64,000 bases of DNA, from contig CAUIJY010000068.1 of NCBI GenBank assembly GCA_960531495.1, forward strand, positions 558,001 to 622,000, written 5' to 3'. The notes beneath the pieces are model-generated. The model had not been told where the DNA came from, ran no database searches, and saw nothing but the letters and a program-made list of their open reading frames with translations. A program made the position numbers and the translations under genes. Source of the DNA: Zeus faber (Eukaryota; Chordata; Actinopteri; Zeiformes; Zeidae). Position 1 is the stretch's first letter. The number at the start of each line of letters is the position of its first letter. Shown piece by piece: positions 10,966 through 23,770 of the stretch.

Positions 10966-13900
10966 TTAAAGACTGAAAGGATGTTTTGAGTAAAGGTTTC
11001 TGTCATAACTCTGTAGGAACTGCTCAGATAAAGTAAATACTGTTATGAACTCATTTGTAATGGGAAAGTACTGTTTGCAGAACAGTTTTGGCACATCTAA
11101 CAATTTTTTTTCTGAAATTACGAGCATTTTCATAAAAAACTGCATGGATGGCAAACAAGGCATTTTCAGGCAATTTAAAGACTGAAAGGATGTTTTGAGT
11201 AAAGATTTCTGTCATGACTCAGTTGGAACTGCTCAGATAGTGTAAATACTGTTATGAACTCATTTGTAATGGGAAAGTACTGTTTGCAAAAGAGTTTTTG
11301 GCACATCTAACAAGTTTTTCTGAAATTACAAGCACTTTCATAAAAACCTGCATGGATGGCAAACAAGGCATTTTCAGGCAATTTGAAGACTGAAAGGATG
11401 TTTTGAGTAAAGATTTATGTCATGACTCTGTAGGAACTGCTCAGATAGTGTAAATACTGTTATGAACTCATTTGTAATGGGAAAGTACTGTTTGCAAAAC
11501 AGTTTTTGGCACATCTAACAAGTTTTTCTGAAATTACAAGCATTTTCATAAAAACCAGCATGGATGGCAAACAAGGCATTTTCAGGCAATTTAAAGACTG
11601 AAAGGATGTTTTGAGTAAAGGTTTCTGTCATGAATCTCTAGGACCGGCTCAGATAGTGTAAATACTGTTATGAACTGATTTGTAATGGGAAAGTACTGTT
11701 TGCAAAAGAGTTTTTGGCACATCTAACAAGTTTTTCTGAAATTACGAGCAGTTTCATAAAAACCTGCATGGGTGGCAAACATGGCATTTTCAGGCAATTT
11801 AAAGACTGAAAGGATGTTTTGAGTAAAGGTTTCTGTCATGACTCTGTAGGACCTGCTCAGATAGTGTAAATACTGTTATGAACTCATTTGTAATGGGAAA
11901 GTACTGTTTGCAGAACAGTTTTTGGCACATCTAACACATTTTTTCTGAAATTACAAGCATTTTCATAAAAACCTGCATGGATGGCAAACAAGGCATTTTC
12001 AGGCAATTTAAAGACTGGAAGGATGTTTTGAGTAAAGGTTTCTGTCATGACTGTGTAGGAACTGCTCAGATAGTGTGAATACTGTTTTGAACTCATTTGT
12101 AATTGGGAATGTACTGTTTGTAAAACAGTTTTTGGCACATCTAACAAGTATTTCTGAAATAATAAGCATTTTCATGAAACCTGCATGGATGGCAAACAAG
12201 GCATTTTCAGGCCATTTAAAGACTGAAAGGATGTTTTGAGTAAAGATTTCTGTCATGACTCAGTAGGAACTGCTCAGATAGTGTAAATACTGTTATGAAC
12301 TCATTTGTAATGGGAAAGTACTGTTTGCAAAAGAGTTTTTGGCACATCTAACAAGTTTTTCTGAAATTACAAGCACTTTCATAAAAACCTGCATGGATGG
12401 CAAACAAGGCATTTTCAGGCAATTTGAAGACTGAAAGGATGTTTTGAGTAAAGGTTTCTGTCATAACTCTGTAGGAACTGCTCAGATAGTGTAAATACTG
12501 TTATGAACTCATTTGTAGTGGGAAAGTACTGTTTGCAAAACAGTTTTTGGCACATCTAACAAGTTTTTCTGAAATTACGAGCAGTTTCATAAAAACCTGC
12601 ATGGGTGGCAAACAAGGCATTTTCAGGCAATTTAAAGACTGAAAGGATGTTTTGAGTAAAGGTTTCTGTCATGACTCTCTAGGACCTGCTCAGATAGTGT
12701 AAATACTGTTATGAACTGATTTGTAATGGGAAAGTACTGTTTGCAAAAGAGTTTTTGGCACATCTAACAAGTTTTTCTGAAATTATGATCATTTTCATAA
12801 AAACCTGCATGGATGGCAAACAAGGCATTTTCAGGCAATTTGAAGACTGAAAGGATGTTTTGAGTAAAGGTTTCCGTCATGACTCTCTAGGACCTGCTCA
12901 GATAGTGTAAATACTGTTTTGAACTCATTTGTAATTGGGAATGTACTGTTTGTAAAACAGTTTTTGGCACATCTAACAAGTATTTCTGAAATAATAAGCA
13001 TTTTCATGAAACCTGCATGGATGGCAAACAAGGCATTTTCAGGCCATTTAAAGACTGAAAGGATGTTTTGAGTAAAGATTTCTGTCATGACTCAGTAGGA
13101 ACTGCTCAGATAGTGTAAATACTGTTATGAACTCATTTGTAATGGGAAAGTACTGTTTGCAAAAGAGTTTATGGCACATCTAACAAGTTTTTCTGAAATT
13201 ACAAGCATTTTCATAAAAACCAGCATGGATGGCAAACAAGGCATTTTCAGGCAATTTAAAGACTGAAAGGATGTTTTGAGTAAAGGTTTCTGTCATGAAT
13301 CTCTAGGACCTGCTCAGATAGTGTAAATACTGTTATGAACTGATTTGTAATGGGAAAGTACTGTTTGCAAAAGAGTTTTTGGCACATCTAACAAGTTTTT
13401 CTGAAATTACGAGCAGTTTCATAAAAACCTGCATGGGTGGCAAACATGGCATTTTCAGGCAATTTAAAGACTGAAAGGATGTTTTGAGTAAAGGTTTCTG
13501 TCATGACTCTGTAGGACCTGCTCAGATAGTGTAAATACTGTTATGAACTCATTTGTAATGGGAAAGTACTGTTTGCAGAACAGTTTTTGGCACATCTAAC
13601 ACATTTTTTCTGAAATTACAAGCATTTTCATAAAAACCTGCATGGATGGCAAACAAGGCATTTTCAGGCAATTTAAAGACTGGAAGGATGTTTTGAGTAA
13701 AGGTTTCTGTCATGACTGTGTAGGAACTGCTCAGATAGTGTGAATACTGTTTTGAACTCATTTGTAATTGGGAATGTACTGTTTGTAAAACAGTTTTTGG
13801 CACATCTAACAAGTATTTCTGAAAATAATAAGCATTTTCATGAAACCTGCATGGATGGCAAACAAGGCATTTTCAGGCCATTTAAAGACTGAAAGGATGT

Positions 13901-16900
13901 TTTGAGTAAAGATTTCTGTCATGACTCAGTAGGAACTGCTCAGATAGTGTAAATACTGTTATGAACTCATTTGTAATGGGAAAGTACTGTTTGCAAAAGA
14001 GTTTTTGGCACATCTAACAAGTTTTTCTGAAATTACAAGCACTTTCATAAAAACCTGCATGGATGGCAAACAAGGCATTTTCAGGCAATTTGAAGACTGA
14101 AAGGATGTTTTGAGTAAAGGTTTCTGACATAACTCTGTAGGAACTGCTCAGATAGTGTAAATACTGTTATGAACTCATTTGTAGTGGGAAAGTACTGTTT
14201 GCAAAACAGTTTTTGACACATCTAACAAGTTTTTCTGAAATTACGAGCAGTTTCATAAAAACCTGCATGGGTTGCAAACAAGGCATTTTCAGGCAATTTA
14301 AAGACTGAAAGGATGTTTTGAGTAAAGGTTTCTGTCATGACTCTCTAGGACCTGCTCAGATAGTGTAAATACTGTTATGAACTGATTTGTAATGGGAAAG
14401 TACTGTTTGCAAAAGAGTTTTTGGCACATCTAACAAGTTTTTCTGAAATTATGAGCATTTTCATAAAAACCTGCATGGATGGCAAACAAGGCATTTTCAG
14501 GCAATTTAAAGACTGAAAGGATGTTTTGAGTAAAGGTTTCTGTCATAACTCTGTAGGAACTGCTCAGATAAAGTAAATACTGTTATGAACTCATTTGTAA
14601 TGGGAAAGTACTGTTTGCAGAACAGTTTTGGCACATCTAACAATTTTTTTCTGAAATTACGAGCATTTTCATAAAAAACTGCATGGATGGCAAACAAGGC
14701 ATTTTCAGGCAATTTAAAGACTGAAAGGATGTTTTGAGTAAAGGTTTCTGTCATGACTCTGTAGGACCTGCTCAGATAGTGTAAATACTGTTATGAACTC
14801 ATTTGTAATGGGAAAGTACTGTTTGCAGAACAGTTTTTGGCACATCTAACAAGTTTTTCTGAAATTACGAGCAGTTTCATAAAAACCTGCATGGGTGGCA
14901 AACAAGGCATTTTCAGGCAATTTAAAGACTGAAAGGATGTTTTGAGTAAAGGTTTCTGTCATAACTCTGTAGGAACTGCTCAGATAGTGTTAATACTGTT
15001 ATGAACTCATTTGTAATGGGAAAGTACTGTTTGCAGAACAGTTTTTGGCACATCTAACACATTTTTTTCTGAAATTACGAGCATTTTCATAAATACCTGC
15101 ATGGATGGCAAACAATGCATTTTCAGGCAATTTAAAGACTGAAAGGATGTTTTGAGTAAAGGTTTCTGTCATGACTATGTAGGAACTGCTCAGATAGTGT
15201 GAATACTGTTTTGAACTCATTTGTAATTGGGAATGTACTCTTTGTAAAACAGTTTTTGGCACATCTAACAAGTATTTCTGAAATAATAAGCATTTTCATG
15301 AAACCTGCATGGATGGCAAACAAGGCATTTTCAGGCCATTTAAAGACTGAAAGGATGTTTTGAGTAAAGATTTCTGTCATGACTGTAGGAACTGCTCAGA
15401 TAGTGTAAATACTGTTATGAACTGATTTGTAATGGGAAAGTACTGTTTGCAAAAGAGTTTTTGGCACATCTAACAAGTTTTTCTGAAATTATGAGCATTT
15501 TCATAAAAACCTGCGTGGATGGCAAACAAGGCATTTTCAGGCAATTTAAAGACTGAAAGGATGTTTTGAGTAAAGGTTTCTGCCATAACTCTGTAGGAAC
15601 TGCTCAGATAGTGTAAATACTGTTATGAACTCATTTGTAATGGGAAAGTACTGTTTGCAAAACAGTTTTTCGCACATCTAACAAGTTTTTCTGAAATTAC
15701 GAGCAGTTTCATAAAAACCTGCATGGGTGGCAAACATGGCATTTTCAGGCAATTTAAAGACTGAAAGGATGTTTTGAGTAAAGGTTTCTGTCATGACTGT
15801 GTAGGAACTGCTCAGATAGTGTGAATACTGTTTTGAACTCATTTGTAATTGGGAATGTACTGTTTGTAAAACAGTTTTTGGCACATCTAACAAGTATTTC
15901 TGAAATAATAAGCATTTTCATGAAACCTGCATGGATGGCAAACAAGGCATTTTCAGGCCATTTAAAGACTGAAAGGATGTTTTGAGTAAAGGCTTCTGTC
16001 ATCACTCTCTAGGACCTGCTCAGATAGTGTAAATACTGTTATGAACTCATTTGTAATGGGAAAGTACTGTTTGCAGAACAGTTTTGGCACATCTAACAAT
16101 TTTTTTTCTGAAATTACGAGCATTTTCATAAAAAACTGCATGGATGGCAAACAAGGCATTTTCAGGCAATTTAAAGACTGAAAGGATGTTTTGAGTAAAG
16201 ATTTCTGTCATGACTCTGTAGGAACTGCTCAGATAGTGTAAATACTGTTATGAACTCATTTGTAATGGGAAAGTACTGTTTGCAAAACAGTTTTTGGCAC
16301 ATCTAACAAGTTTTTCTGAAATTACAAGCATTTTCATAAAAACCTGCATGGATGGCAAACAAGGCATTTTCAGGCAATTTAAAGACTGAAACAATGTTTT
16401 GAGTAAAGGTTTCTGTCATGACTCTCTAGGACCTGCTCAGATAGTGTAAATACTGTTATGAACTGATTTGTAATGGGAAAGTACTGTTTGCAAAACAGTT
16501 TTTGGCACATCTAACAAGTTTTTCTGAAATTACGAGCAGTTTCATAAAAACCTGCATGGGTGGCAAACATGGCATTTTCAGGCAATTTAAAGACTGAAAG
16601 GATGTTTTGAGTAAAGGTTTCTGTCATGACTCTGTAGGACCTGCTCAGATAGGGTAAATACTGTTATGAACTCATTTGTAATGGGAAAGTACTGTTTGCA
16701 GAACAGTTTTTGGCACATCTAACACATTTTTTCTGAAATTACGAGCATTTTCATAAAAACCTGCATGGATGGCAAACAAGGCATTTTCAGGCAATTTAAA
16801 GACTGGAAGGATGTTTTGAGTAAAGGTTTCTGTCATGACTGTGTAGGAACTGCTCAGATAGTGTGAATACTGTTTTGAACTCATTTGTAATTGGGAATGT

Positions 16901-19900
16901 ACTGTTTGTAAAACAGTTTTTGGCACATCTAACAAGTATTTCTGAAATAATAAGCATTTTCATGAAACCTGCATGGATGGCAAACAAGGCATTTTCAGGC
17001 AATTTGAAGACTGAAAGGATGTTTTGAGTAAAGGTTTCTGTCATAACTCTGTAGGAACTGCTCAGATAGTGTAAATACTGTTTTGAACTGATTTGTAATG
17101 GGAAAGTACTGTTTGCAAAAGAGTTTTTGGCACATCTAACAAGTTTTTCTGAAATTATGAGCATTTTCATAAAAACCTGCATGGATGGCAAACAAGGCAT
17201 TTTCAGGCAATTTAAAGACTGAAAGGATGTTTTGAGTAAAGGTTTCTGTCATAACTCTGTAGGAACTGCTCAGATAAAGTAAATACTGTTATGAACTCAT
17301 TTGTAATGGGAAAGTACTGTTTGCAGAACAGTTTTGGCACATCTAACAATTTTTTTCTGAAATTACGAGCATTTTCATAAAAAACTGCATGGATGGCAAA
17401 CAAGGCATTTTCAGGCAATTTAAAGACTGAAAGGATGTTTTGAGTAAAGGTTTCTGTCATAACTCTGTAGGAACTGCTCAGATAGTGTTTATACTGTTAT
17501 GAACTCATTTGTAATGGGAAAGTACTGTTTGCAGAACAGTTTTTGGCACATCTAACACATTTTTTTCTGAAATTACGAGCATTTTCATAAATACCTGCAT
17601 GGATGGCAAACAATGCATTTTCAGGAAATTTAAAGACTGAAAGGATGTTTTGAGTAAAGGTTTCTGTCATGACTGTGTAGGAACTGCTCAGATAGTGTGA
17701 ATACTGTTTTGAACTCCTTTGTAATGGGGAATGTACTCTTTGTAAAACAGTTTTTGGCACATCTAACAAGTATTTCTGAAATAATAAGCATTTTCATGAA
17801 ACCTGCATGGATGGCAAACAAGGCATTTTCAGGCCATTTAAAGACTGAAAGGATGTTTTGAGTAAAGATTTCTGTCATGACTCTGTAGGAACTGCTCAGA
17901 TAGTGTAAATACTGTTATGAACTGATTTGTAATGGGAAAGTACTGTTTGCAAAAGAGTTTTTGGCACATCTAACAAGTTTTTCTGAAATTATGAGCATTT
18001 TCATAAAAACCTGCATGGATGGCAAACAAGGCATTTTCAGGCAATTTAAAGACTGAAAGGATGTTTTGAGTAAAGGTTTCTGCCATAACTCTGTAGGAAC
18101 TGCTCAGATAGTGTAAATACTGTTATGAACTGATTTGTAATGGGAAAGTACTGTTTGCAAAACAGTTTTTCGCACATCTAACAAGTTTTTCTGAAATTAC
18201 GAGCAGTTTCATAAAAACCTGCATGGGTGGCAAACATGGCATTTTCAGGCAATTTAAAGACTGAAAGGATGTTTTGAGTAAAGGTTTCTGTCATGACTGT
18301 GTAGGAACTGCTCAGATAGTGTGAATACTGTTTTGAACTCATTTGTAATTGGGAATGTACTGTTTGTAAAACAGTTTTTGGCACATCTAACAAGTATTTC
18401 TGAAATAATAAGCATTTTCATGAAACCTGCATGGATGGCAAACAAGGCATTTTCAGGCCATTTAAAGACTGAAAGGATGTTTTGAGTAAAGGTTTCTGTC
18501 ATAACTCTGTAGGAACTGCTCAGATAAAGTAAATACTGTTATGAACTCATTTGTAATGGGAAAGTACTGTTTGCAGAACAGTTTTGGCACATCTAACAAT
18601 TTTTTTTCTGAAATTACGAGCATTTTCATAAAAAACTGCATGGATGGCAAACAAGGCATTTTCAGGCAATTTAAAGACTGAAAGGATGTTTTGAGTAAAG
18701 ATTTCTGTCATGACTCTGTAGGAACTGCTCAGATAGTGTAAATACTGTTATGAACTCATTTGTAATGGGAAAGTACTGTTTGCAAAACAGTTTTTGGCAC
18801 ATCTATCAAGTTTTTCTGAAATTACAAGCATTTTCATAAAAACCTGCATGGATGGCAAACAAGGCATTTTCAGGCAATTTAAAGACTGAAAGTATGTTTT
18901 GAGGAAAGGTTTCTGTCATGACTCTCTAGGACCTGCTCAGATAGTGTAAATACTGTTATGAACTGATTTGTAATGGGAAAGTACTGGTTGCAAAAGAGTT
19001 TTTGGCACATCTAACAAGTTTTTCTGAAATTACGAGCAGTTTCATAAAAACCTGCATGGATGGCAAACAAGGCATTTTCAGGCAATTTAAAGACTGAAAG
19101 GATGTTTTGAGTAAAGGTTTCTGTCATAACTCTGTAGGAACTGCTCAGATAAAGTAAATACTGTTATGAACTCATTTGTAATGGGAAAGTACTGTTTGCA
19201 GAACAGTTTTGGCACATCAAACAATTTTTTTCTGAAATTACGAGCATTTTCATAAAAAACTGCATGGATGGCAAACAAGGCATTTTCAGGCAATTTAAAG
19301 ACTGAAAGGATATTTTGAGTAAAGGTTTCTGTCATGACTCTGTAGGACCTGCTCAGATAGTGTAAATACTGTTATGAACTCATTTGTAATGGGAAAGTAC
19401 TGTTTGCAGAACAGTTTTTGGCACATCTAACAAGTTTTTCTGAAATTACGAGCAGTTTCATAAAAACCTGCATGGGTGGCAAACAAGGCATTTTCAGGCA
19501 ATTTAAAGACTGAAAGGATGTTTTGAGTAAAGGTTTCTGTCATAACTCTGTAGGAACTGCTCAGATAGTGTTAATACTGTTATGAACTCATTTGTAATGG
19601 GAAAGTACTGTTTGCAGAACAGTTTTTGGCACATCTAACACATTTCTTTCTGAAATTACGAGCATTTTCATAAATACCTGCATGGATGGCAAACAATGCA
19701 TTTTCAGGCAATTTAAAGACTGAAAGGATGTTTTGAGTAAAGGTTTCTGTCATGACTGTGTAGGAACTGCTCAGATAGTGTGAATACTGTTTTGAACTCA
19801 TTTGTAATTGGGAATGTACTCTTTGTAAAACAGTTTTTGGCACATCTAACAAGTATTTCTGAAATAATAAGCATTTTCATGAAACCTGCATGGATGGCAA

Positions 19901-21586
19901 ACAAGGCATTTTCAGGCCATTTAAAGACTGAAAGGATGTTTTGAGTAAAGATTTCTGTCATGACTCTGTAGGAACTGCTCAGATAGTGTAAATACTGTTA
20001 TGAACTGATTTGTAATGGGAAAGTACTGTTTGCAAAAGAGTTTTTGGCACATCTAACAAGTTTTTCTGAAATTATGAGCATTTTCATAAAAACCTGCATG
20101 GATGGCAAACAAGGCATTTTCAGGCAATTTAAAGACTGAAAGGATGTTTTGAGTAAAGGTTTCTGTCATAACTCTGTAGGAACTGCTCAGATAAAGTAAA
20201 TACTGTTATGAACTCATTTGTAATGGGAAAGTACTGTTTGCAGAACAGTTTTGGCACATCTAACAATTTTTTTCTGAAATTACGAGCATTTTCATAAAAA
20301 ACTGCATGGATGGCAAACAAGGCATTTTCAGGCAATTTAAAGACTGAAAGGATGTTTTGAGTAAAGGTTTCTGTCATGACTCTGTAGGACCTGCTCAGAT
20401 AGTGTAAATACTGTTATGAACTCATTTGTAATGGGAAAGTACTGTTTGCAGAAAAGTTTTTGGCACATCTAACAAGTTTTTCTGAAATTACGAGCAGTTT
20501 CATAAAAACCTGCATGGGTGGCAAACAAGGCATTTTCAGGCAATTTAAAGACTGAAAGGATGTTTTGAGTAAAGGTTTCTGTCATAACTCTGTAGGAACT
20601 GCTCAGATAGTGTTTATACTGTTATGAACTCATTTGTAATGGGAAAGTACTGTTTGCAGAACAGTTTTTGGCACATCTAACACATTTTTTTCTGAAATTA
20701 CGAGCATTTTCATAAATACCTGCATGGATGGCAAACAATGCATTTTCAGGAAATTTAAAGACTGAAAGGATGTTTTGAGTAAAGGTTTCTGTCATGACTG
20801 TGTAGGAACTGCTCAGATAGTGTGAATACTGTTTTGAACTCCTTTGTAATGGGGAATGTACTCTTTGTAAAACAGTTTTTGGCACATCTAACAAGTATTT
20901 CTGAAATAATAAGCATTTTCATGAAACCTGCATGGATGGCAAACAAGGCATTTTCAGGCCATTTAAAGACTGAAAGGATGTTTTGAGTAAAGATTTCTGT
21001 CATGACTCTGTAGGAACTGCTCAGATAGTGTAAATACTGTTATGAACTGATTTGTAATGGGAAAGTACTGTTTACAAAAGAGTTTTTGGCACATCTAACA
21101 AGTTTTTCTGAAATTATGAGCATTTTCATAAAAACCTGCATGGATGGCAAACAAGGCATTTTCAGGCAATTTAAAGACTGAAAGGATGTTTTGAGTAAAG
21201 GTTTCTGCCATAACTCTGTAGGAACTGCTCAGATAGTGTAAATACTGTTATGAACTGATTTGTAATGGGAAAGTACTGTTTGCAAAACAGTTTTTCGCAC
21301 ATCTAACAAGTTTTTCTGAAATTACGAGCAGTTTCATAAAAACCTGCATGGGTGGCAAACATGGCATTTTCAGGCAATTTAAAGACTGAAAGGATGTTTT
21401 GAGTAAAGGTTTCTGTCATGACTGTGTAGGAACTGCTCAGATAGTGTGAATACTGTTTTGAACTCATTTGTAATTGGGAATGTACTGTTTGTAAAACAGT
21501 TTTTGGCACATCTAACAAGTATTTCTGAAATAATAAGCATTTTCATGAAACCTGCATGGATGGCAAACAAGGCATTTTCAGGCCAT
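10966..21586 (+). repeat. 51-monomer higher-order unit, copy 2
   Basis: This is a tandem copy of 345-10,965 at an offset of 10,621 bp. Differences I noticed (copy 1/copy 2): 551 C/A, 592 A/C, 640 G/C, 823 A/G, 4556 G/A, 6462 A/T, 6969-6970 GG/AA and 9757 T/G, plus single changes near 5,362/15,983 and 6,805/17,426. This is about a dozen in 10.6 kb, so the copies are roughly 99.9% identical by eye. A base-by-base alignment was not run. The 3-monomer-scale variant order is the same in both. Confidence 0.92.
11247..11454 (+). repeat. Variant K monomer (ACAAGCACTTTC type)
   Basis: Diagnostics: ACAAGCACTTTC in place of ACGAGCATTTTC, linked to CAATTTGAAGAC. Some copies add TTTTCTGGC for TTTTCAGGC and AGAAAGTG for AGATAGTG (35.1, 38.6, 41.6, 45.3 and 48.0 kb). 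Those linked changes make it a good tag for the 17/18- and 31/32-monomer repeats. Confidence 0.85.
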
Positions 21587-22673
21587 TTAAAGACTGAAAG
21601 GATGTTTTGAGTAAAGGTTTCTGTCATAACTCTGTAGGAACTGCTCAGATAAAGTAAATACTGTTATGAACTCATTTGTAATGGGAAAGTACTGTTTGCA
21701 GAACAGTTTTGGCACATCTAACAATTTTTTTTCTGAAATTACGAGCATTTTCATAAAAAACTGCATGGATGGCAAACAAGGCATTTTCAGGCAATTTAAA
21801 GACTGAAAGGATGTTTTGAGTAAAGATTTCTGTCATGACTCTGTAGGAACTGCTCAGATAGTGTAAATACTGTTATGAACTGATTTGTAATGGGAAAGTA
21901 CTGTTTGCAAAAGAGTTTTTGGCACATCTAACAAGTTTTTCTGAAATTATGAGCATTTTCATAAAAACCTGCATGGATGGCAAACAAGGCATTTTCAGGC
22001 AAATTAAAGACTGAAAGGATGTTTTGAGTAAAGGTTTCTGCCATAACTCTGTAGGAACTGCTCAGATAGTGTAAATACTGTTATGAACTGATTTGTAATG
22101 GGAAAGTACTGTTTGCAAAACAGTTTTTCGCACATCTAACAAGTTTTTCTGAAATTACGAGCAGTTTCATAAAAACCTGCATGGGTGGCAAACATGGCAT
22201 TTTCAGGCAATTTAAAGACTGAAAGGATGTTTTGAGTAAAGGTTTCTGTCATGACTGTGTAGGAACTGCTCAGATAGTGTGAATACTGTTTTGAACTCAT
22301 TTGTAATTGGGAATGTACTGTTTGTAAAACAGTTTTTGGCACATCTAACAAGTATTTCTGAAATAATAAGCATTTTCATGAAACCTGCATGGATGGCAAA
22401 CAAGGCATTTTCAGGCCATTTAAAGACTGAAAGGATGTTTTGAGTAAAGGTTTCTGTCATAACTCTGTAGGAACTGCTCAGATAAAGTAAATACTGTTAT
22501 GAACTCATTTGTAATGGGAAAGTACTGTTTGCAGAACAGTTTTGGCACGTCTAACAATTTTTTTTCTGAAATTACGAGCATTTTCATAAAAAACTGCATG
22601 GATGGCAAACAAGGCATTTTCAGGCAATTTAAAGACTGAAAGGATGTTTTGAGTAAAGATTTCTGTCATGACT
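21008..22673 (+). repeat. Local tandem duplication of 4 monomers (833 bp)
   Basis: Positions 21,008-21,840 recur as 21,841-22,673. Landmarks at 21,303, 21,379 and 21,587 reappear at 22,136, 22,212 and 22,420. Differences include TTTACAAAAG near 21,071 against TTTGCAAAAG near 21,904, CAAATTAAAG near 22,000, and GGCACGTC near 22,545. The duplication straddles the right edge of the 51-mer copy, so it arose at or after that edge. Confidence 0.88.
21587..21840 (+). repeat. Start of a third 51-mer copy, broken off
   Basis: This matches the beginning of the unit (345 and 10,966 onwards) up to about 21,840. There GACTCTGTAGG replaces the GACTCAGTTGG found at 11,219, and the match stops. It shows that the array once had, or still has elsewhere, a longer 51-mer series. 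Confidence 0.78.
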
Positions 22674-23770
22674 CTGTAGGAACTGCTCAGATAGTGTAAA
22701 TACTGTTATGAACTCATTTGTAATGGGAAAGTACTGTTTGCAAAACAGTTTTTGGCACATCTAACAAGTTTTTCTGAAATTACAAGCATTTTCATAAAAA
22801 CCTGCATGGATGGCAAACAAGGCATTTTCAGGCAATTTAAAGACTGAAAGTATGTTTTGAGGAAAGGTTTCTGTCATGACTCTCTAGGACCTGCTCAGAT
22901 AGTGTAAATACTGTTATGAACTGATTTGTAATGGGAAAGTACTGGTTGCAAAAGAGTTTTTGGCACATCTAACAAGTTTTTCTGAAATTACGAGCAGTTT
23001 CATAAAAACCTGCATGGATGGCAAACAAGGCATTTTCAGGCAATTTAAAGACTGAAAGGATGTTTTGAGTAAAGGTTTCTGTCATAACTCTGTAGGAACT
23101 GCTCAGATAAAGTAAATACTGTTATGAACTCATTTGTAATGGGAAAGTACTGTTTGCAGAACAGTTTTGGCACATCAAACAATTTTTTTCTGAAATTACG
23201 AGCATTTTCATAAAAAACTGCATGGATGGCAAACAAGGCATTTTCAGGCAATTTAAAGACTGAAAGGATATTTTGAGTAAAGGTTTCTGTCATGACTCTG
23301 TAGGACCTGCTCAGATAGTGTAAATACTGTTATGAACTCATTTGTAATGGGAAAGTACTGTTTGCAGAACAGTTTTTGGCACATCTAACAAGTTTTTCTG
23401 AAATTACGAGCAGTTTCATAAAAACCTGCATGGGTGGCAAACAAGGCATTTTCAGGCAATTTAAAGACTGAAAGGATGTTTTGAGTAAAGGTTTCTGTCA
23501 TAACTCTGTAGGAACTGCTCAGATAGTGTTAATACTGTTATGAACTCATTTGTAATGGGAAAGTACTGTTTGCAGAACAGTTTTTGGCACATCTAACACA
23601 TTTCTTTCTGAAATTACGAGCATTTTCATAAATACCTGCATGGATGGCAAACAATGCATTTTCAGGCAATTTAAAGACTGAAAGGATGTTTTGAGTAAAG
23701 GTTTCTGTCATGACTGTGTAGGAACTGCTCAGATAGTGTGAATACTGTTTTGAACTCATTTGTAATTGGG
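22674..23770 (+). repeat. Re-used segment of the 51-mer (3,958-bp offset)
   Basis: This matches about 18,716-19,812 (offset 3,958, 19 monomers) and the equivalent place near 8.1-9.2 kb. Shared rare marks are GAAAGTATG with GAGGAAAGG, ACATCAAACA, GGATATTTTGAG and AACACATTTCTTTCTG. It ends at a chimeric monomer at 23,767-23,773. Confidence 0.85.

Noticed and set aside
16796-17200. 134-codon open frame on the minus strand, the longest in the window
   Set aside because: It is two adjacent satellite monomers read through. It exists only because of one substitution at 17,083 (A in the sister copy at 6,462). It has no domain, no start context and no conservation in the other copies.
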